Shown: positions 25,287 through 36,067 of the stretch, piece after piece
Numbering within the stretch: the first letter of the stretch is position 1
Layout: each line of letters begins with the position of its first letter
Assembly: GCA_951804985.1 (NCBI GenBank)
Contig: OX638132.1
Coordinates: 19,387,529-19,451,528 of the forward strand
Length of the DNA: 64,000 bases
Origin: Dryomyza anilis
Lineage: Eukaryota; Arthropoda; Insecta; Diptera; Dryomyzidae
Reading direction: 5' to 3'
The notes under the pieces: model-generated
Databases searched by the model: none
What the model saw: the letters and a program-made list of their open reading frames with translations, nothing else
What the model was told of the DNA's origin: nothing
Program-made: the position numbers and the translations under genes

Positions 25287-25345
25287 GAATTCAAGAACAA
25301 AAAAAAAGAAAATTATTAGATAAAAATTTCAAGAAAAAGAAAGTT

Positions 25346-26800
25346 TTATCAAAATTATTGTCAAAAAATATATCTATATATTTTTAACTTTGATGACAAA
25401 AAAAGGTCTGCAAATCTAGACCAAATTTGAATTAATAATTTCTTTTGCTGTTCAGCTGCAATCGAATTTCATTGAAATAAAGAGGCCTCATTTTTATTTT
25501 TATTTTATATCTTACCAAAAATAATGAAAAAAAAACCGCTTAAAAACCCAAACACAATTTACCGCAAATCAATTTGATACAAGAGATAAGCCCACTATTT
25601 ATGGTAGATTCCAAAAAAAAAACCGATATAACCGATGGCATAAAATAGCACAAAATGCGCTGAGGAGTAATTAATGAATGATTCGATTAATTTTTTTTTT
25701 TGGTTGTTGGTTGTTATTGCTGTTCGTTCGTTTCATGCAATTCATGCTGAGTCGCTTTTTACATGCAACATATGCTGTGCGAGGGGCATTGGATTCAGAT
25801 ACCCGATAACAAACAGACTCCATGTACTATGTATCTAAGTATTATGTGTACGCCTAAATATAGCATAAAGATGCGCAGCACATAAAATATAAATACTGAC
25901 CAGCACTAATCGCCACTTTTATATATATTTTTTTGTATTATTTTTGTTGTTGTTGTGCTGTTAATTACCACGAAATCCAATTTTCTGTGCCAGACCGACG
26001 CGACGTAGCGACGTAGCCAAGTGCACATAATAGGAGAGCAATTTTCGGTTATAAATAATGCGATCCCGATCCGGTTCATGTGCCTAATAACAAAAATAAG
26101 CTCTATACCATTTTATGCTGTTGTTGTTAATTTTTTCTTTGAACTGGAAACAAAAGCTGTTGATGATGATGATAGTGCTGCTGCTGCTCTCATAATGGGG
26201 GAATCCAACAAGACTGACCGCGACCACGAAATGATGTACGTGGTTTTTTTCAGCTTTTGTTGGAGTTTCGGTTGCTTGTTTGCGGTGACGACTACGAAAT
26301 GATTGCGAAAAAGGCTAAGAATTTGTATTATTTAATTTTTTTGTTTGGCGTAAAACTTAATCGGTAAGCGCTGCGCTTTTTTGCAGAATATTATAGAATT
26401 TTTATGACGAATTTACGTATGCGATATTTCTGCCTGAAATAAATAATCCACAAATAACAAAGCGTACAGAAAAATTAATAGTAAATAAAAAAATAAGTAT
26501 GATTTTCCGATAGAGTTCAATAATCTAATCAAGGCCTCATACTTAGTTTTTTGATATAGCCAAAAGAGGTAGTATGTTTTTCTGAAAAATGTTTATCATT
26601 TCGTGATATATAAGTACATTAGATTGAGAATGGATTTTCATGATTTCAAATCGATAAAAGATCAGCCCCTAAAAATGCTCTATTGGATGATATAGTCCAT
26701 ATGAAGAATAATCAGAGATATCTGAAAATGAACCCATATTCATGAACTATATGTTTTACAAACACAAAAATAATATCGTTTCCTGTAAACACTTTCTCAA
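25346..26800. other. Unique DNA, no gene recognised
   Basis: 25680-26320 is more complex, with TGTTGT and GATGATGATGA runs; possibly regulatory, nothing specific seen. Confidence 0.4.
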
Positions 26801-26804
26801 ACAA

Positions 26805-27020
26805 ACACTAAAGGGTTTTCAAGCTTATTTGTAGGAAATAACCGAAGTGTTTCTCACAAACACGAAAAGTGTTACCCACAAATACCAAAAGTGTTTTCCA
26901 CAAATATTTTAAATGTTTCCCACAAACACGAAAAGTGTTTCGCACAAATATTTCAAAATTTGGTAGAGTTTGCCAAAAATAATTGTAGTGTTTCCGGCAA
27001 ATATTTGTAGTGTTCGCCAA
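26805..27020. repeat. ~30-bp minisatellite CACAAACACGAAAAGTGTTTC
   Basis: Seven or so imperfect units, each with a small palindrome (AAACACgaaaaGTGTTT). Related single units reappear at 27560-27580 and 27830-27860, suggesting one larger element. Confidence 0.8.
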
Positions 27021-27065
27021 ATTCAGTCAAAGCAAAAGGTACGTGTCGAATAATGCAGAATTCCT

Positions 27066-27356
27066 GGGTAGATTATTCGACAAGTCGCGTAAACGAGCGA
27101 CTGCCGAAAATAAACCCTTTAATTTCGACTGATATTGATGGACACTAAGGAAACACTACAACACATCGATGCATTATGCCTGGGACAGGTGTCTCATACA
27201 ATGAACGCGTCTTAAACAGTCGTCAAAATTGACTGGGTTCAGATGGATCAGATGATTTCCACAGAATTGCGGAATCTGCAATCATCTGTTTTGAATGATG
27301 TAAAGACCGATTATAACGAATTGATGGCAGCGGCTATAGATGATAATAATTAGTTT
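27066..27356 (+). pseudogene. Possible broken coding fragment, origin unknown
   Basis: Two frames give protein-like stretches: first LFDKSRKRATAENKPFNFD (from 27072), then, shifted, ILMDTKETLQHIDALCLGQ... with one internal stop and DWVQMDQMISTELRNLQSSV further on. Composition is helical and charged, with none of the low-complexity bias of the surrounding DNA. It lies between two blocks of the AAACAC minisatellite, so it may be a captured gene piece or a transposon protein. Family not recognised. Confidence 0.35.
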
Positions 27357-27889
27357 CAGATGTCGCACAATAAGAAAATTTTGCTTAGACAAAAGAAGCT
27401 TATTCACGTGTAAGTGTTGCATGACACGGATCAGTTCAATTGTTCCAGTGATGCATCTTTTGTGACAAGCTGTACGATTTTTGGGGCAAACACCTTCAAT
27501 GTAGCAATTTTTTCCGAGAAGCTATATTTAGGGTAAACATTTTTAAAATAGATTGCGTTCTGGGAAACACTTAGTGTTTGCCCCCAAAGAAATATCATAT
27601 ATTTATTACTTATCTTAATCACTTTCATTATTTACTGGTAACAAATGAGTGTTTAGGATTAAAAATTGAAGTGACTTTTATAAAGTGTACTTGGGAAACA
27701 TTTTAAATTTTTTTTAGAAATTAGACATTGTTTTGTTCAAACACAAGAATTGTGTAATTGTTTGCCATAAGCCATTAGTATTTACGACTAACAATAAGTA
27801 TTTCTGGCAGCCAATATGTAACCGATAGCTTACCACAAGTATTTTATAAACATTCCTTTTTTTTAGAGTGCAATAAAAGTGTAAAAATC

Positions 27890-29225
27890 ACGCATCGCAA
27901 AAAACTGAAATCGGAACCGGAACCGATTTTTGGAACCGGAATCAGAAACGTTATTTAAAAAAAATGGAATTTTTTGAAATGTATGTATTTCCGGAGCCAA
28001 TATCGGGTTGATTTTTTTTTTAGTTTGGACCACATTGTTAATGATCAGAAAAAAACAAGTTATATCCTTCATTCGCACTTACTTTCTTTTGAAATGATAT
28101 TGGAATTTTTTGTATAAATGAACAAATGTGTAAAATTAAAATGTGAGTTTATCATATTATTTCTCAAAATCCGGAGCCGATGTTGAATTGAATTTATTTT
28201 TTATATTTGACCAAATAATGATCAAAAATAAGTTAGTGCGAATGGCGAAAAAAGCTTGTATTTCCACTAATAAATTTACGGCAAAAAAAAAATTTGAGAA
28301 TTGTGTAAATTTAAATGGAAGTTTTGTCACGCGGTCAAAATACGGACATGATATCGGAATGAATTTATTTTTTGTTTTCGACCACATTTATAGTGATCTG
28401 AAATAAATTAGTTCGAATGAAGGATATCGCTTGTAGTTCTTGAAATAAATTTGCAAAAATAAGGAAAAATGAGTAAAATTAAAATGTGAGTTTAACATAA
28501 TATTTTATAAAAATCCGTAGCCATTATTGGAATGAATTTATTTTATATTTTAGAATAAATTCATAGTGATCAGAAATAAGTTAGTGTGAATGACGAATAT
28601 CTCTTGTATTCTTTGAAATAAATTTACAAAAATAAAAGGACAAATGTGTAAATTTACATGGGAGTTTTACCATGCTATTTATCAAAACCCGGAGACGATA
28701 TCTGAAAGAATTTATTTTTTGTTTTTAACCACATTTATAGTGATCTGAAATAAGTTATTGCGAATGACGAATATCGTTTGTATTCTTTGAAATAAATTTA
28801 CAAAAACAAATGGAGAAATGTGTAAATTTAAATGGAAGTTTTGCCATGCTATTTCTCAAAATCCGGAGCCGATATCGCTATGAATTTATTTTTTGTTTTT
28901 GACTAAATTCATAGTGATCAGAAAAAAGTTAGTGCGAACGACGAATATTGCTTGTATTCTTTGGAATAAATTTACAAAAAATGGACAAATGTGTTAATTT
29001 AAAAGGGAGTTTTACCATGCTATTTCTCAAAACCCGGAGATGATATCGAGATGAATATATAATTTGGTTTTGACCACATTTATAGTGATCTGAATGAAGT
29101 TAGTGTGAATGACGAATTTCGCTTGTATTCCTTGAAAGAAAATTAGAAAAAAATGGACAAATGTGTAAATTTAAATGGGAGAAATGATTAGAAATAAGTT
29201 TGTGCGAATGAAGGATATCACTAGG
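27890..29225 (+). repeat. ~173-bp satellite array, about seven monomers
   Basis: The landmark CCGGAGCCGATATCG-like motif recurs near 27986, 28170, 28341, 28513, 28687, 28864 and 29036 (steps 171-184). Each monomer also has GACCACATTTATAGTGATC-, GAATGACGAATATCG- and TGTGTAAATTTAAATGG-like blocks. Monomers are clearly diverged. Open frames crossing it are not genes. Confidence 0.88.
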
Positions 29226-29619
29226 TTTAATTCATATCAAAAAAAAATATTATTCCTCAATATTATTCCTCAAATTACACTTTTTGAAGTGGGATTTTAC
29301 GAATTATGATATTTTTTCATTTATGTTACATACTCTAATTATAATTTTGTGGTAATATAAACTTTGAATTACGCTAAGTTATGATATAAAACACTAAACA
29401 CTAAAAAAAAAATGTATTTTTATATATTTAGGTATGAAATGCAATTTTTCAGCTATCTTTAAAGAGTTATATCTCTTAAACTACTTATGCTATATGGATA
29501 ATTGTTGTAGATTATTCTGAGAAATATATCGCCTGTTTCTGGGAATACGCGTTTACTTATTTTTCGTACAATTTACAAAATCTGGTATATTTAACTGTCC
29601 GGTTATTTTTTCTTGAGAG

Positions 29620-29800
29620 GCCCAGCGGAAAAATCTCATGAGATCCTATTAAAATTTGTCAATAGGACAGTTATTGATTTAATAGTATACAAAAAATTAA
29701 TATTTTATTATTTAATGGGATTTATCGATTGAATTAATAGTTTATCCTATAAACTATTTTCAATAGTAAATATTATTAATTCAAATAATTTATAATTCAA
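29620..29800. mobile_element. Degenerate MITE related to 6055
   Basis: Starts CCCAGCGGAAAAATC and contains TATTAAAATTTGTCAATAGG and inverted partners, as in the 6055 and 41037 elements. The right end is not clear. Confidence 0.5.
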
Positions 29801-31905
29801 TAAATTTATTCGAAAATCTATAAAAATATACATTTTTTAGGTATTCTTCGCTAATGGAAATCAACAAGAATTTAAAGTTTTTATATTTGTATAGTCATGA
29901 AAATAACTTCTGCGATTCAAGAAGAATATTCTAGTAATTGTGTTTCTTAATATCAATAAGTTCTGCTGTATATCACTTCGTATTACCTCTAGATTATTTT
30001 TGAATTTTTTTAATCCGCGTAAAAACTGTCACTTCTAATTCAATTTTCTTCGCAAATTCTATAAAAATCATTTAATCTGATTTTTCGAATGCCAATAATA
30101 AGCGCTGGCTTCCTTAGCAATCTGTCGCACTTCCGTTCTATCGTTAGTTGATAATTGCGAATTTTTCCATTCCGGTTTTTTTTTTTTTTTTTTAAACGTC
30201 ATCGTGTTAATGACTTTAACAGAAACTTGGCAGCACTTGCAAACTACTTCGCGACGTATTTCTGCCGTCATACAAATTGAGCGCAATGTGTGACTGCAAA
30301 TTAGTTCAACTCATTAGTTGCGCTCAGCGAATGTCCATCGATCCGTTCGGGCGTCTTCACGTCCGCCCGGCGCACCAGCAACGGCAGCAGCAGCTGATGC
30401 TGATGATGATTGGCAGCGAATGCTGCAGCCACTGCAGTGAATTGAGGGTGCCGGGGGCGGCGGCAGGCTTCAATAAATCTACACAGAACAAAACAGAAAA
30501 TTAATGGAAAACATAAAAAATGTAAATCACAAAAAAAAAAGTAATAATAAAAAATCGAATAATTGCCACAACGGCATCAGCGCTGCTGATTATGTTGCTG
30601 ATGAGAAAAAGTTGGCTGTTGTTGTCGAGGACGTGATCACGTCATATGGCTGCCGATGACGATGATGCTGCCGATGTCCGTGACGAAAAATTACGTCTGC
30701 TGCCACTGTTGATAATTCTTAGGCAATTTGATTTCAGTTTTCATGGGGTGACTTTTTATGTTGTTTGTGGACTATTTGCAGGATTATGCATTATGCAGGC
30801 TAAAGACGGATTATTGTCAGAGGTCTTTAATGTCAGCAATGCTGACGATAATAAAAACGCCGGATTGTCTTCAACGAACTAAAGCATATAGTAGACCGCC
30901 GCACGAATGTTTAATGTATGCTGTCTAAATCTTATTTTATGATGTACGGGTAAAATTTTCGTTAATCCACTTTTAGTCATAAACATACTACGGATATTTT
31001 TGTGACTTTAGATAATAAGGTTTTATATAATATTATAAAAATTAGTTATAATGAAAATTAAAATTACTCTGATATTATTTGTCCGATCTTCGCACACTAG
31101 TATCATATTACGATCATTTTATTAACGTTGAACATGATAGGTAATAATAAAAAATAAATTGTCTTATCCCTTTTAATAACACAGCATAACAAAAAAATTA
31201 TCAGCGATCTGAGTATGATTTTCTGATGGACTTCAAGATTCTAATCATGATCTCTTACTAAGTTTTTCAGATTGCCTCAAGTTTTTGAGTTAATACGTAA
31301 AACAAATATATATCAATTCTCGTGTTTTTCTACATATTTTGGTCTTTAATTTGGTCTAAATTTTTCCACATTTGAGTTTTCGATCACATTTCTTTTGTAT
31401 TCCATTGAGAATACTTTAGTTAATATTTTGAAATAACTTACCTGAAATCCGGTTTAATCTGACCAAAGTTATGACCAGTCAAACACAAAAAATATTGATT
31501 TTAAGGTGTACCTATTATTTGTTGCATAACATATTAAGTGTTCATAATTCAATAAAATTATATATTACAGTGAAACTAGATCCATAATTCTATGATTTCT
31601 TTTATTTTGTTTTTACAAATCTCTCTTGTGGATAATTAAACAATGCCTCCATTGTTTTCAAGTGTAATAGGCGATTCACGAAAAATTAATAATTTCGCAG
31701 GAACCTAAAATATGTCAAACCTACCATTTTCACATTCATCCAAAAAACAAGAGCGCTCAGGTGGACGTATATAAGATATTAATTTGATAATGGACACATT
31801 AATAAAGGTTATACCCTGCCTTGGAAACGATGATCGGACGAAAAATGACTGAGTTATTTTAATGTTCATACATTTAAACAAAACTGTAATGTCAAAATAA
31901 CCAAT
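29801..31905. other. Unique DNA, no gene recognised
   Basis: 30100-30880 is GC-richer, with CAG/CTG/GAT triplet runs (e.g. AACGGCAGCAGCAGCTGATG). Two short open frames there (30277-30504, 30646-30882) are triplet-biased and not convincing. Confidence 0.4.
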
Positions 31906-31910
31906 ATATA

Positions 31911-32031
31911 CCCACACAGAAAAATCCTTGTTCGGCATGTGGTTACCACAACCTCCTAGTCAGTAAATTTCCGCAACCGAATAATTCGGTAGGGCAATTT
32001 AGTTGATTGCCGCAAAAAGCAGTTTTCTGTG
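31911..32031. mobile_element. Short MITE, ACACAGAAAAAT ends
   Basis: ACACAGAAAAATCC near 31914 is mirrored by GTTTTCTGTG ending at 32031, followed by TA. The interior has GGTTACCACAACC and CGCAACCGAATAATTCGG palindromes, like those in the 53892 element. Confidence 0.72.
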
Positions 32032-32625
32032 TATATCAATGCAGATCACAAGAATTTTTGGATTATGTTATTACTTTTATGTACAAAAACTGCACAGAGA
32101 AAATTGCTCATAAACAAAAGTAATGTTTTAAAGATTTGGTGCTGACGGTCCCGCTCACGAATGGTTAATGGTAGAACTTAAAGATATTTTGAGCATTCAT
32201 AAAATAAATCAATGTTCCCCTAAACAACATTTTTGGCAACGTCAAGGCAGTTTAAAAACATTTTTGTGAAAGAATTAAAACAAACAAAGACAGATTATGA
32301 ACCAAATCTGACCTTGTTCGGCTTGTCCCCAAAAAATCCCAGGAATCAAATTTCATAAAAATTAATAATCTGCCATACACTTATCACAAACTGTTATTTA
32401 TCGGTGTAATTGAAATGTTCTCGAAATGTTCTCCTAGAGACAATTTTTGGCAGTTTAAAAATATTTTTTTCGAAATAATTCAAACAGAAAAAAGTAAAAA
32501 AAAGCTGCATGATTTCTATTCGTTCCTAAAATATGCCGGGAATCTGCGTTTAAAACTCCATAAAATTTGATATGAAGTGATTATCAAATTTTACGGATCT
32601 TAGGCAATACATAAAATTTAAATAT

Positions 32626-33232
32626 TGTTACGAAAATTCAGTCTACGGAAAACTGTTCTACGAGTTCATATCTCTGAATTGTCTAAAAGATAAAAACACT
32701 CTTATGTTTGGTTTAAATTATAACAATTAACTTTATTAATTCACTTTAATAAACAACTTTACTAATAACAAATTCTAACAACTGCTGCATGTCCAGTGGA
32801 CATTGTTCACTATTTAACTTGACATTGTTCTCACACGGGACGTACTCGACCACTTTCCAATCAGTACTGTAGTGCTGTGCCTCAGATGCGGCGCCCTTAT
32901 ATTCTGCATGCATCAGTTTGACACGTTTCGACAAGCTTTGAAATGATTCGAGAACTTTCTACTCGTTTCGTGAATGACGCATGCTATTGGTATCTCATTC
33001 GCCCTCATCTTCTATCTCTTTCTCGCACATTGCTTAGTGCGTTGAATGATCTTCCGTCTCTTTCTAACATATAGCTTAGTGTGCTGAATGATCTTTCGTT
33101 CCTTTCTAACACATTGCTTAGTGCGCTAAATTGTATTGCGCCTCATTTACTCTTGCACAGTGGAGCAAATTACCTCTTTTCGTACCAATATTGTTGCATG
33201 TTGAACACTGTTGAAATTTATAATTTAAAACA
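32626..33232. mobile_element. Candidate solo LTR, 607 bp, ATAT target duplication
   Basis: Begins TGTTACG and ends AAAACA (TG...CA), flanked by ATAT at 32622-32625 and 33233-33236. A 4-bp duplication suits Ty3/gypsy-type insertion. It contains AATAAA and imperfect TTGCTTAGTGCGTTGAATGA repeats (33030-33130). No internal region, primer-binding site or second LTR is visible, so a solo LTR is inferred from the ends alone. Confidence 0.55.
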
Positions 33233-33414
33233 ATATTTTGGTTATGGTATACTTTCTTTTGTTCTGTAAAATGATAAAACCATCAGATAATATATCTTGT
33301 ATTATAAATATATTTAGTGTCACAAGAAAGCGCAATATCTTAAAAGTCACTAGAGATATAACGACTCATTCTGGCTGAAATAAATTTTGACATTTTTCAA
33401 TGAAACTTACCATA

Positions 33415-33504
33415 TTTTCACCAATAATTCTTCTCCAGAAAATTCATCTCCAGACAATTCTTCTGCAAATAAATATTCATCCTCAGACAATTCTTCCGCA
33501 TATA
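33415..33504. repeat. Minisatellite around ACAATTCTTCC, left of rosa copy B
   Basis: Imperfect CCAGACAATTCTTC units. They resume at 34376-34560, so rosa copy B was inserted into this tract. The same type of unit fills 36420-37490. Confidence 0.75.
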
Positions 33505-33518
33505 TAGGGTTTTTTCAT

Positions 33519-34373
33519 AGGGTTTTTTCAACAGGGACGCTACAAAAGTAGAGCGACAGGGACAGCAAACGACGCCATATTTCTTGCCGCTCTTGACATT
33601 TCTCTTCAGTAAGGTTTGCCATATCATGATGGAAAGATATACGAGTCAACAACGAGTCGAAATTATTAAAAAGTACCACCGAAATTCGGTAGTAAAAATT
33701 CGAAAAATCATCTTCAGCGATGAGGCTCATTTCTGGCTGAATGGCTTCGTCAATAAACAAAATATGCGTTATTGGTCAGACAGCAATTCACACGTACTTC
33801 ATGAGTCATCATTGCATCCCGAAAAAATTACGGTTTGGTGCGATTTATGGGCCGGCGGCGTCATTGGGCCGTACATCTTCCGTGATGATCAAGACCGCTA
33901 TCGTTCAATGATAACCGAATATTTTTGGTCCCAATTGGATGATATGGACTTGGAGGACATGTGGTTCCAACAGGACGGCGCCACAAGCCACACAGCGAAT
34001 GCCACAATCAATTTATTGGAAACCAAGTTTGGAGAACGTGTTATCTCACGAAATGGTCCAGTCGATTGGCTGCCTCGGTCGTGCAATTTGACGCCGTTAG
34101 ACTATTTCCTGTGGGGCTACGTCAAGTCTATGGTCTATGCCAACAAGGCAGCGACGATTGATGAACTTCGTACGAATATCGAACGTGAAATTGCAGCAGT
34201 ATCGGCTTGAAAACCGTCGAAAATTGGGTTCAGCGTCTGCAAGCGTGCCCGTGGTGGCCATGCAAAAGAAATCGAGTTCCATACATAATGGCATCGAACG
34301 TACTTTTACAGGAATAAAGAATTTCATTAATATCCAAAACCGTTTTTGTAGCGACTCTTATTGAAAAACCCTT
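33519..34373 (+). mobile_element. rosa-type (DD41D) mariner, copy B, internally deleted
   Basis: Left GGGTTTTTTCAACAGGGACG and right GAAAAACCCTT followed by TA. Just outside the left end a 14-bp partial duplicate of the end (TAGGGTTTTTTCA, from 33505) is present. The region coding for the DNA-binding helices is deleted. Confidence 0.9.
33584..34210 (+). pseudogene. DD41D transposase lacking most of its DNA-binding region
   Basis: A 208-codon uninterrupted frame. Residues 1-36 hold only the first helix region (YTSQQRVEIIKKYHRNSV); it then jumps to the catalytic core with D46 (IIFSDEAHFW), D131 (WFQQDGATSH) and D173 (NLTPLDYFLW), 41 residues between the last two. The second helix-turn-helix is missing and the C terminus is cut short by a small deletion after EREIAAVS. 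It is the best preserved catalytic core in the window, but it could not bind element ends normally. Confidence 0.85.
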
Positions 34374-34375
34374 TA

Positions 34376-34560
34376 ATTGTTGCGCAGATAATTCTTCACC
34401 GAGACAGTTCTTCACAGTATAATTGTTCCACGGCCAATCATTTCCAAAAAAGAAATATATTCCCTGAAAGAATTCTTCCTTGAGACAACTCTTTACCAGA
34501 AAATTCTTCAACAGAGAATTCGTTCACGTGACAATTTAGCTCGAAACAACTCTATTCGGT
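34376..34560. repeat. Minisatellite around ACAATTCTTCC, right of rosa copy B
   Basis: Continuation of the 33415-33504 tract: CCGAGACAGTTCTTCAC, TTGAGACAACTCTT and similar units. Confidence 0.7.
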
Positions 34561-35848
34561 AGACCATTTAATAATTCTTCTTTTAATAATACAATTTGTA
34601 AGAGTTGGCTATCGATTAATTCAGCTATTTGTTAAAATAAATTTGTAAAAAAAAATACGATTTTTTTAAATCTATAGTTAGTAAAGATCTGATTTATTTA
34701 GTTTTCACGAAATAAAAGTAAATGCGACCCAACCTCCAACTTTGTTTTTGAAAATTTACTGATGTAAAGTCAACACTTTCCTTTCCTTTTCCTTTTTTCT
34801 GACATCTTTCATTTCATAATTAAATTACAGATCCTAAGATAAAAGTATTCGTACTATTTTATTCCGGACCACTACTCGCTTAATCCAGATTTTATAATAA
34901 CTTCTTAAATCATGGTCAAATGATTGATAAGTCTCTTTATATTGTAAAATGAACGATTTTATACAACTCGTAGAACAAAAATTCTATAAATTGTTTTATC
35001 GAGGATTTGTATTCTTTGGCAGTATATGTTACGTCTACAGTATCAATCGGAGTCGATCTGACATTCTATTCGCGTTTTAAAACAAAAGCAAAAGTCGAAT
35101 TAGCCCGATTTCCCATACATATGAACAAAATAACGCATCTATTGCGCCGTGAAATGGAAAATATGTAAATAAAATATATATATTTTATGTATAAGTTTAA
35201 TTCATATCTAAGATTATTTTCATAATTTTCAGTACTAAATCGCAAATTCTTGAAAATGTCGTGATAATGATGTCTTTATCGAATAACATTGGGGTCATAG
35301 AATGGAGATTTGTTCGGAAAAAGACTACTTAACGTTACTTTGAACTAAACTCAATAATAATTATATATTTAGAGAATATAACTGTATATGATATTAAATA
35401 ATTATCGGACAAGGCGTTTTTGGTATTTGCTCTTTTTGATATTATTTACAATTTGTTCACAATGCATAAAGATATAAGTGCTATTTATCAATCATAATAA
35501 TGGGGTATATTTTATTTAGTATAATATCAAAAACAATTTCAAACCCCAAACATGTTGTAATCCGTAATTGACTGTGGTATGTCTAATAACATGGATGGGG
35601 AAATGTTGCGGTGGACTATTTAGCATACAACAAATGCTAATTTAATTATCAAAGGTCTGGGGATGAATATGCCTCGTGTATCATGGTATTTAAAATTAAG
35701 TTACATATATTTTTTTTTGTTAATGAATTGTCGTATGTATATTTAAATTATTTTTGGTATTATTTGTATAAATTTAACTATTTAACATTAAAATTAAACT
35801 TAGTTTAAATATATATATCGTGTTGCTTTAGTGCCTATTTGCGCTGTC
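34561..35848. other. AT-rich DNA downstream of the Mpv17-like gene
   Basis: No gene or repeat end recognised; AATAAA on the minus strand near 35511 could serve as the gene's polyA signal. Confidence 0.4.
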
Positions 35849-36067
35849 TCAGAGCTCCAGAAAATGTATGTCCACCACATGATGATCCACATCAACGTTG
35901 GGCAGCTGCAGGGATTTCATGTAGGCCAGAAATGATGTCCACAGCATGCTGAAGAATGACGTAAAGACTACCTGGTTACGTTGTGGTATGAATGTGAAAT
36001 TAAAAGTCTGCACGCATGGCCAATAAATAATGCCGACCCTGTAGGCATCTAGAAATTTACTGGTAAC
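35849..36067 (-). CDS. Mpv17-like gene, exon 3 with stop codon
   Basis: 219 nt encoding 72 residues and TGA (TCA at 35849-35851 on the plus strand). The acceptor CCCGCAG sits at 36068-36074. It carries the family's most conserved block (DAYRVG, then WPCVQTFNFTFIP) and a C-terminal hydrophobic segment. A possible polyA signal (AATAAA on minus) lies near 35511, rather far downstream, so the 3' end is uncertain. Confidence 0.88.
   Translation of the reverse strand, partial: VTSKFLDAYRVGIIYWPCVQTFNFTFIPQRNQVVFTSFFSMLWTSFLAYMKSLQLPNVDVDHHVVDIHFLEL

Larger units (their letters stand above)
21037..25345 (+). repeat. Tandem duplication, unit copy 2, with three insertions
   Basis: Colinear with 18614-20252 once the insertions at 21101-22551, 23472-24330 and 24550-25286 are removed, which leaves ~1.25 kb. 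It also retains ~40 bp near 22580 (TTTTAGCAAATAAATCG) that copy 1 lacks. Confidence 0.85.

Noticed and set aside
30277..30882. Exons rich in Gln/Asp
   Set aside because: CAG and GAT triplet runs in intergenic DNA give such frames; no splice sites or homology seen.
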